A DNA stretch of 60,873 nucleotides from positions 1-60,873 of the forward strand of contig JANYGW010000160.1 in assembly GCA_025359245.1 (NCBI GenBank), in the 5' to 3' direction. The notes beneath the pieces are model-generated. The model was not told where the DNA came from. It searched no databases and worked only from the letters and a program-made list of their open reading frames with translations. Shown here piece after piece: positions 59,596-60,873 of this stretch. The stretch is from Massilia sp. (GTDB lineage: Bacteria > Pseudomonadota > Gammaproteobacteria > Burkholderiales > Burkholderiaceae_D). The stretch's first letter is position 1. The number at the start of each line of letters is the position of its first letter. A program made the translations under genes and the position numbers.

Positions 59596-60873
59596 GCCGC
59601 CCCCGCCTGATACAGCCAGACCCGCATCAGCGAAAACATCTTGTCCAGGTCGACCGGCTTGGACAGGTAGTCGCTGGCGCCGGCGGCCAGGCACAGCTGC
59701 TGGTCGCCGACCATGGCCTTGGCGGTCAGCGCGATGATCGGCAAGCGCGCGTGGCGCGGCTGCTGGCGGATGCGGCGCATCGCCTCGTAGCCGTCCATTT
59801 CCGGCATCATGACGTCCATCAGGACGATGTCGATGTCGGGGTGGGCCGCCAGCTGGGCCAGCGCCTCGTGGCCGTTGGCCGCCTCGACGATCTGCATGCC
59901 CTTTTCGCCCAGCACCGACGACAGCGAGAAGATGTTGCGGATATCGTCGTCCACCAGCAGCACCTTGCGCCGCTCGAACATCGCCTCCTTGTCCAGCGCG
60001 CGCCGGATCATGCCCTGGCGGTCCTGCGGCAGCGAGCTCTCGACCAGGTGCAGGAACAGGCTCACTTCGCCGAGCAGGCGCTCCGGACTCTTGGCCCCTT
60101 TCACGATGATGCTGTCGGTGTAGCGCCGCAGGCGCGCGGCATCGGCCTCGGACAGGCTGCGTCCGGAATGGACGATGATCGGCATGCGCGGCGCGCAGGC
60201 CTGCGCCTGCAGGCGGTCGAGCACCTCGAAGCCGGTCATGTCGGACAGGCCCAGGTCAAGCACCATGCAGTCGAAGCTGTCGCGCGCCAGCAGCGCCAGC
60301 GCGTCCGCGCCGGAACGCGCGACGACGATCTCGAGCGCCGCATGGTCGAGCAGCGCCACCACGCTCAGGGCCTCGGCCTCGTTGTCCTCGACCACCAGCA
60401 GGCGCCGCATCTTGGTGTCGATCGCGCTGCCGATGTCGGCCAGCACTTGCTCGAGCTGGTCGGCGCTGACCGGCTTGGTGACGAAGCCGATCGCGCCCAT
60501 GCTCAGCGCGCGCTGGCGCTCTTCGAGGCAGGTGATGAAATGGACCGGAATGTGGCGCGTCGCCGGGTCATCCTTGATGGTGCGCATCACGCCCCAGCCG
60601 TCGATATGGGGCAGCATCACGTCCAGCAGGATCGCCTGCGGCGCGTAGCGGGCCGCCATCGCCAGGCCAGATTCGCCGTCGGTCGCCACCAGCGCCTGGA
60701 AGCCGCGCGCGCGCACCGTGTCGCGCAGGATGCCGGCGAAGGCGCGGTCGTCCTCGATGATCAGGATCGCGCGCCCGCCCGCGACCAGCTGTTCGCGGTC
60801 GTCCTCGACATCCATGCCGGGCAGCGCGGCGGCGCGCGGCGATGCTGCCGGCGCGGCGGCCGGCGGCGCGGGA
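59592..60873 (-). CDS. C-terminal part of a multi-receiver (probably hybrid kinase) protein, cut by the window edge
   Basis: The frame stays open to the last base of the window. An ATG exists at 60815, but the codons before it encode a Pro/Ala-rich linker, as often follows an HATPase domain, so I read this as the 3' part of a longer gene. Three receivers are visible, counted from the ATG: about 15-128 (ILLDVMLPHIDG), 137-252 (CMVLDLGLSDMTG) and 284-400 (VLMDVMMPEMDG), each with its phospho-Asp and conserved Lys (FVTKP, IIVKGAKSP, YLSKP). It heads the ATGA-coupled cluster with cheR, cheB and the second kinase. Confidence 0.82.
   Translation of the reverse strand, partial: PAPPAAAPAASPRAAALPGMDVEDDREQLVAGGRAILIIEDDRAFAGILRDTVRARGFQALVATDGESGLAMAARYAPQAILLDVMLPHIDGWGVMRTIKDDPATRHIPVHFITCLEERQRALSMGAIGFVTKPVSADQLEQVLADIGSAIDTKMRRLLVVEDNEAEALSVVALLDHAALEIVVARSGADALALLARDSFDCMVLDLGLSDMTGFEVLDRLQAQACAPRMPIIVHSGRSLSEADAARLRRYTDSIIVKGAKSPERLLGEVSLFLHLVESSLPQDRQGMIRRALDKEAMFERRKVLLVDDDIRNIFSLSSVLGEKGMQIVEAANGHEALAQLAAHPDIDIVLMDVMMPEMDGYEAMRRIRQQPRHARLPIIALTAKAMVGDQQLCLAAGASDYLSKPVDLDKMFSLMRVWLYQAGAA

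Noticed and set aside
60816..60873. Taking ATG 60815 as the true start of the last gene
   Set aside because: The frame continues upstream as a Pro/Ala linker to the window edge, so a longer gene is more likely.
1..60873. CRISPR arrays, tRNA or rRNA genes, insertion sequences, prophage
   Set aside because: None seen by eye: no regular direct repeats with spacers, no transposase, integrase or phage structural proteins. A covariance-model search for small RNAs was not possible here.

Overview
The window is high-GC DNA (roughly two thirds G+C by eye) and reads like the chromosome of a betaproteobacterium of the Oxalobacteraceae (Massilia/Duganella/Janthinobacterium type). The grounds are gene content and style: PEP-CTERM surface proteins, a DUF2282/MNIO 'bufferin' locus, GspA/GspB, CsbD and DUF378 stress proteins, and TonB receptors of the Xanthomonas/Caulobacter class. 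The lineage is inferred from these families, not measured. I saw no rRNA, tRNA, CRISPR array, insertion sequence or prophage.

Layout. 0-13 kb is mixed chromosome: an RlaP-type nucleotidyltransferase, two PEP-CTERM proteins flanking a haem-motif beta-propeller lipoprotein, DUF378, CbpA, a dihaem cytochrome c, a three-domain beta/gamma-crystallin, a MATE pump and a DPP-IV-type peptidase. 13-25 kb has two CsbD proteins around a palindromic repeat, an M1/M13 metallopeptidase pair with a methyltransferase, an HDOD protein, an orphan fliT, an aspartate aminotransferase, a FimV-like protein and fumC. 25-34 kb has a bufferin operon (DUF2282 peptide, fused MNIO-DUF2063 enzyme, DoxX), an orphan YjfB-type motility gene, mobB-gspB-gspA, and a LysR gene beside two tandem small exported proteins.

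36-54.6 kb is a chitin / N-acetylglucosamine utilisation region in two arms. The inner-membrane and cytoplasmic arm (+ strand, 36.07-46.69 kb) carries a BadF-type amino-sugar kinase, GntR regulator, NagA, SIS-type glucosamine-6-P deaminase, sugar ABC transporter, GH3 beta-N-acetylhexosaminidase, AmpG-like MFS carrier and MsmK/UgpC-type ATPase. Most junctions overlap or are only a few bases apart. The outer arm (- strand, 53.49-48.2 kb) carries a TonB receptor, a flavin-dependent tryptophan halogenase and a GH18 chitinase-like protein. A second GntR gene diverges from the receptor. The expected flow is extracellular cleavage, TonB-dependent uptake, periplasmic/cytoplasmic hydrolysis to GlcNAc, phosphorylation, deacetylation and deamination to fructose-6-P. 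The octamer TAATACCA lies upstream of the kinase, the receptor and the second GntR gene, suggesting shared control.

54.6-60.9 kb is a signalling cluster with ATGA overlaps: the end of a multi-receiver protein (cut by the window edge), CheR, a CheB effector domain and a large hybrid histidine kinase.

The signals most worth following are the MNIO-DUF2063 fusion, the halogenase coupled to the GH18 gene, two FliA-type promoters in front of isolated motility genes, and a LysR-type box duplicated with the small exported genes.
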